From positions 43,758 to 107,757 of the forward strand of contig NZ_LR735015.1 of NCBI RefSeq assembly GCF_900009265.2: DNA of 64,000 nucleotides. The letters are read 5' to 3'. Of this stretch, positions 62,777 through 64,000 are shown piece after piece. The notes under the pieces are model-generated. The model did no database searches. It saw nothing but the letters and a program-made list of their open reading frames with translations, and was not told the DNA's origin. A program made the position numbers and the translations under genes. This DNA is from Planktothrix paucivesiculata PCC 9631. Lineage in GTDB: Bacteria > Cyanobacteriota > Cyanobacteriia > Cyanobacteriales > Microcoleaceae. Each line of letters starts with the position of its first letter. Positions within the stretch are counted from its first letter, which is position 1.

Positions 62777-64000
62777 TTACATTCGTTCTAAGACAGAAAT
62801 TCCTAACAAAGATAACCCTAATTTTAAGGTTTTTGCGGTTAAATCACATAATGCTAAACGGGAAGTCCGTTGAGGTTCTTCGGCTTTGACAACGGCACAT
62901 TGTTCATAAAATTGATTGAATTTTTGGCTTAATTCAAATAAATATTGACATAAACGGTTCGGTAATAAATCTTGAGCAACTTCCTCTAAAATTGCCTGCA
63001 ATTGTAACAGATGTTTGGCTAAAACCAGTTCTTCCTCTGCTTCTAAAACCAGTTGAATATCCGTTTCTAACTTTTGCCAATCAATATTTCCTTTGCGACT
63101 AATGCCTTGAATTCTGACATAGGCATAGAGCATATACGGAGCCGTATTTCCTTGTAATGATAACATTTTATCAAAACTAAAAATATAATCACTGGTGCGA
63201 TTTTGGCTTAAATCTGCGTATTTAACCGCACTCAAACCAACGACTTCCGCCACATGATCAATAAACTCTTGATTTTCCGTGCGTCCTTCTACTTTGATCC
63301 GGGTTTCTAAATCCTTTTTAGCATCACTGACCGCCTCATCTAATAACTCCCTTAAACGCACGGTTTCTCCAGAACGAGTTTTTAATTTTTTGCCATCATC
63401 TCCTTTAACAATTCCAAAAGCAACATGAACTAATTCGACATTTTCTGGTATCCAACCTGCCCGTTTTGCTACTTGCCAAACCTGCATAAAATGGTTGGTT
63501 TGTCCAGCATCAGTAACATAAATAATTCGAGTCGCTTTCTCGGTTTCAATCCGATGTCTTAACGCCGCTAAATCCGTTGTGGCATAATTATAACCGCCAT
63601 CGGTTTTCTGTACAATTAAGGGTAAAGGTTCTCCCTCTTTATTCGTAAAACCTTCTAAAAAGACACATTTTGCTCCTTGATTTTCGACTAATAATCCAAT
63701 TTTGTCTAATTCTTGAACAATTTGGGGTAAAAATTGATTATAAAAAGATTCTCCTCTTTCGGTTAATTTAATCCCTAAATCATCATAAATTAACTGAAAT
63801 TCTCGCCGAGATTGTTCACACAATAATTGCCACGCCCGACGGCTATCTTCTGCGCCCGCTTGTAGTCGTACAACTTCCTGGCGAGAGGTTTCTTTGAAGG
63901 TTTCATCTTGATCAAATCTAACTTTAGCTTGACGATAAAACTCTACTAAATCCCCTAAATCTAAGGCATCTGCTGTAGTTAACGCATCGGGAGAAACTTC
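62777..64000 (-). CDS. argS: Arginyl-tRNA synthetase, C-terminal part (runs off window)
   Basis: ArgS charges tRNA-Arg. The visible ~408 codons cover the C-terminal two thirds: [20 protein letters not shown], the KMSKS-like loop LKTRSGE (around 63385), [20 protein letters not shown] and the helical anticodon-binding domain to the C terminus [11 protein letters not shown]. The frame continues open to the window edge, so the start lies upstream of base 64000 on the minus strand. Confidence 0.95.
   Translation of the reverse strand, partial: EVSPDALTTADALDLGDLVEFYRQAKVRFDQDETFKETSRQEVVRLQAGAEDSRRAWQLLCEQSRREFQLIYDDLGIKLTERGESFYNQFLPQIVQELDKIGLLVENQGAKCVFLEGFTNKEGEPLPLIVQKTDGGYNYATTDLAALRHRIETEKATRIIYVTDAGQTNHFMQVWQVAKRAGWIPENVELVHVAFGIVKGDDGKKLKTRSGETVRLRELLDEAVSDAKKDLETRIKVEGRTENQEFIDHVAEVVGLSAVKYADLSQNRTSDYIFSFDKMLSLQGNTAPYMLYAYVRIQGISRKGNIDWQKLETDIQLVLEAEEELVLAKHLLQLQAILEEVAQDLLPNRLCQYLFELSQKFNQFYEQCAVVKAEEPQRTSRLALCDLTAKTLKLGLSLLGISVLERM

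Noticed and set aside
1-64000. tRNA, rRNA, tmRNA or RNase P genes
   Set aside because: I scanned for T-loop-like GGTTCGA and other conserved cores and found none with a credible cloverleaf or context; a covariance-model search would settle it.

Overview
The window looks like chromosomal DNA of a filamentous, phycobilisome-containing cyanobacterium. Planktothrix or another Oscillatoriales member is my best guess, by inference only. The evidence is an AT-rich sequence with frequent GCGATCGC (HIP1) octamers, genes for NblA and a CpcS-type bilin lyase, the cyanobacterial four-ACT aspartate kinase and RibBA fusion, an FHA-fused penicillin-binding protein, and many heptanucleotide (AATTACG) arrays between genes. 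No rRNA, tRNA or CRISPR array was seen.

Layout. 1-2.7 kb: a catalytically dead IS copy cuts off the end of a DUF4384-like gene, which is divergent from a PD-(D/E)XK (Cas4-like) nuclease gene; 10-bp phased repeats lie between them. 2.9-7.2 kb: cbiA/cobB, an orphan Mn/Zn ABC permease and lysC. 7.5-11.6 kb: two histidine kinase/receiver proteins in tandem. 11.6-13.5 kb: IS630 copy A lies between two unrelated gene fragments (GAF, MscS). 13.6-17.3 kb: a 47-residue membrane peptide, a DnaJ-TPR protein, an M50-like membrane protein, hisZ and a two-cluster ferredoxin. 17.5-22.8 kb: MoxR, a fibrillin-like protein, DUF58 and transglutaminase genes. 22.8-24.5 kb: a transposase remnant and IS630 copy B. 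24.6-31.3 kb: ribBA, a HerA-like ATPase, a beta-propeller protein and a group 2 sigma factor. 31.5-36.8 kb: cobQ with a small [2Fe-2S] ferredoxin, upp, a TonB-like protein and an unknown membrane protein.

36.9-40.2 kb is the most unusual locus. A HEAT/WD40/Ig-like/proline-rich reading frame runs directly into a nearly complete primary-type sigma-70 factor. The gene is split by IS630 copy C. Removing the IS and one TA restores one uninterrupted frame of 704 codons.

40.6-45.4 kb: a MntA-HepT toxin-antitoxin pair, a Ser/Thr kinase with WD40 repeats, and a Uma2-family gene split by the second copy of the dead IS. 45.5-50.1 kb: FHA-PBP, lspA, bioY and bioB on one strand. 50.5-55.9 kb: a Pho box followed by pstS-pstC-pstA-pstB, then nblA facing pstB, with a phycobilin lyase gene divergent from nblA; this joins phosphate uptake to phycobilisome turnover. 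56-59.7 kb: a radical-SAM sulfatase maturase and its likely substrate, a Cys-type sulfatase. 60-64 kb: a DUF202 protein, an exported barrel-like protein, a cupin and the C-terminal part of argS, which runs off the window.

Mobile DNA has reshaped this window. There are three IS630 copies of 1183 bp each with identical translated transposases, and two 1232-bp internally deleted IS5/IS1182-type copies. At least six genes are broken or truncated at their ends.
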